Of a stretch of DNA of 64,000 bases, positions 63,085-64,000 are shown in pieces. The DNA is taken from positions 1 to 64,000 of the forward strand of contig JBGSKV010000127.1 in the NCBI GenBank assembly GCA_041740975.1. Reading direction: 5' to 3'. The position numbers and the translations under genes were made by a program. The DNA comes from JBGSKV01 sp041740975. GTDB taxonomy: Bacteria > Bdellovibrionota_B > Oligoflexia > Oligoflexales > JALZUQ01. The stretch's first letter is position 1; every line of letters begins with the position of its first letter. The notes under the pieces were generated by a model. It was not told the DNA's origin, did no database searches, and saw nothing but the letters and a program-made list of their open reading frames with translations.

Positions 63085-64000
63085 CCCATACGACCGGTGC
63101 TGCATTGCAAGTAGCCCTCGAAATCATAAAATCCAATCCCACCGTTGCCCAAAAATGGGGAGCAGTGGGTTTACTTTCTAATCAAGCTTCCGTTACTGGT
63201 AATTTCGAGGATTCCTGGCAAGTTCTTGCCACGGCGCTAGGACCGAACCTTAAAGCACTCTTTGGTCCGCAGCATGGATTTGTTAGCACTGTCCAAGACA
63301 ATATGATCGAGACCGACCATGCCACTCATGCCGCTACGGGACTTCCCATCTATAGTTTGTACGGTGAGACGCGCGAACCAACCGAAGCGATGCTTCGTGG
63401 TTTGGATACACTCGTCGTGGACCTGCAGATCACGGGCACGAGAGTCTATACGTACAAGTATTCCATGGCGGCTTGCTTGCGAGCGGCCAAAAAATATGGA
63501 AAAAAAGTTGTCATTCTTGATCGTCCTAACCCCGTTGGTGGGGTTCAGATTGAAGGACCTTGCCTTGATCAAACAGTGAAGTCCTTTGTTGGAGAATTTT
63601 CGATTCCGATGCGTCATGGGCTCACGATGGGTGAGGCGGCGTTATTGTTTAACAAAGATATTGGCTGCGAGCTGGAAGTTGTCAAAATGCAAGGTTGGCA
63701 GCCTGATAAGTTTTGGCATGAGCTTGGGCGTAACTGGGTTTTGCCATCGCCGAATCTACCTACGGCAGAATGCGCTTACACTTATCCGGGTACAGTTCTT
63801 TTGGAAGGTACGAATCTATCGGAAGGACGCGGCACCTGTTTGCCTTTTCTATTTGTTGGGGCGCCTTATATACGTGACCCCAAACAATATGCCGAACGCG
63901 TGCGCGAGCTGTTGGGTGTCGATCAAGAGACAGTCTTTTTTCGGCAAACCAGTTTTCAACCAGGTTTTCAAAAATGGAAGAGTGAAAACTGCCAAGGGAT
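63048..64000 (+). CDS. NamZ-family (DUF1343) exo-muramidase, partial
   Basis: The 5' 317 codons run off the window. The frame reads GLLSNQASVTGN, LFGPQHGF, VVDLQITGTRVYTYKYS and VLPSPNLPTAECAYTYPGT, the signature set of DUF1343 proteins, whose NamZ members release terminal MurNAc from peptidoglycan. Start is uncertain: GTG 63048 overlaps the small gene, TTG 63105 follows it. No signal peptide is visible, so cytosolic recycling is possible. The stop lies beyond 64000. Confidence 0.85.
   Translation, partial: MLGKTHHEYQSLTHTTGAALQVALEIIKSNPTVAQKWGAVGLLSNQASVTGNFEDSWQVLATALGPNLKALFGPQHGFVSTVQDNMIETDHATHAATGLPIYSLYGETREPTEAMLRGLDTLVVDLQITGTRVYTYKYSMAACLRAAKKYGKKVVILDRPNPVGGVQIEGPCLDQTVKSFVGEFSIPMRHGLTMGEAALLFNKDIGCELEVVKMQGWQPDKFWHELGRNWVLPSPNLPTAECAYTYPGTVLLEGTNLSEGRGTCLPFLFVGAPYIRDPKQYAERVRELLGVDQETVFFRQTSFQPGFQKWKSENCQG

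Overview
This is a bacterial chromosome segment of moderate G+C, densely coded on both strands. The many lipobox and Sec signal peptides, a predicted outer-membrane barrel protein, an MtgA-type transglycosylase and a NamZ-type muramidase point to a Gram-negative cell. The mix of orphan lipoproteins, a bactofilin, a GAF/PAS hybrid kinase, a PilZ protein and peptidoglycan enzymes resembles Bdellovibrionota and related former deltaproteobacteria. That assignment is an inference; the window has no rRNA to settle it.

Layout. Bases 1-445 are a palindrome-rich stretch with no convincing gene. Next come a lysine/alanine-tailed protein, a tandem-domain protein and a VKOR-DsbA fusion (0.4-3.1 kb), a tRNA-Ala(GGC), a GNAT acetyltransferase, a DMT exporter, a hybrid sensor kinase and a GST (3.2-8.9 kb). 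From 9 to 19 kb lie lipoproteins, a fatty acid hydroxylase, a HAD phosphatase gene broken by one amber codon, a 1276-residue membrane protein and a crotonase. From 20 to 25 kb lie PgeF, an N-formylglutamate amidohydrolase-like protein, a long AroB-like protein and a class III aminotransferase. From 25 to 36 kb lie YceI, bactofilin, rpsI-rplM, asnS, a GDPD, ribD, dps, an MFS exporter and envelope proteins.

The core block (35.3-46.8 kb, minus strand) is rimP-nusA-infB-rbfA-truB-metK, followed across a long hairpin by a HAMP-like membrane gene, ruvA, ruvB and an unknown gene. From 47 to 51.4 kb is a peptide ABC importer (binding protein and two permeases, no ATPase) joined to a fatty acid desaturase. 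From 51.4 to 64 kb are secreted or lipoprotein unknowns, an Asn/His-rich basic protein, an EEP-fold hydrolase, an M14 peptidase, oligoribonuclease, a DsbA-like lipoprotein, MtgA, PilZ and a NamZ-family gene cut by the window end.

The most unusual signal is a set of long inverted repeats (about 31-47 bp arms) just past gene ends at 11.5, 31.9, 39.4 and 62.7 kb. They begin with GGGGACA-like boxes. Those at 11.5 and 31.9 kb share sequence blocks at identical spacing although they are 20 kb apart, and the one at 62.7 kb has the same architecture. They look like a dispersed hairpin element family that doubles as bidirectional terminators. Other points worth a look are a terminator whose 3' arm is also the Shine-Dalgarno of the next gene, a likely leaderless gene, and several TTG start codons.
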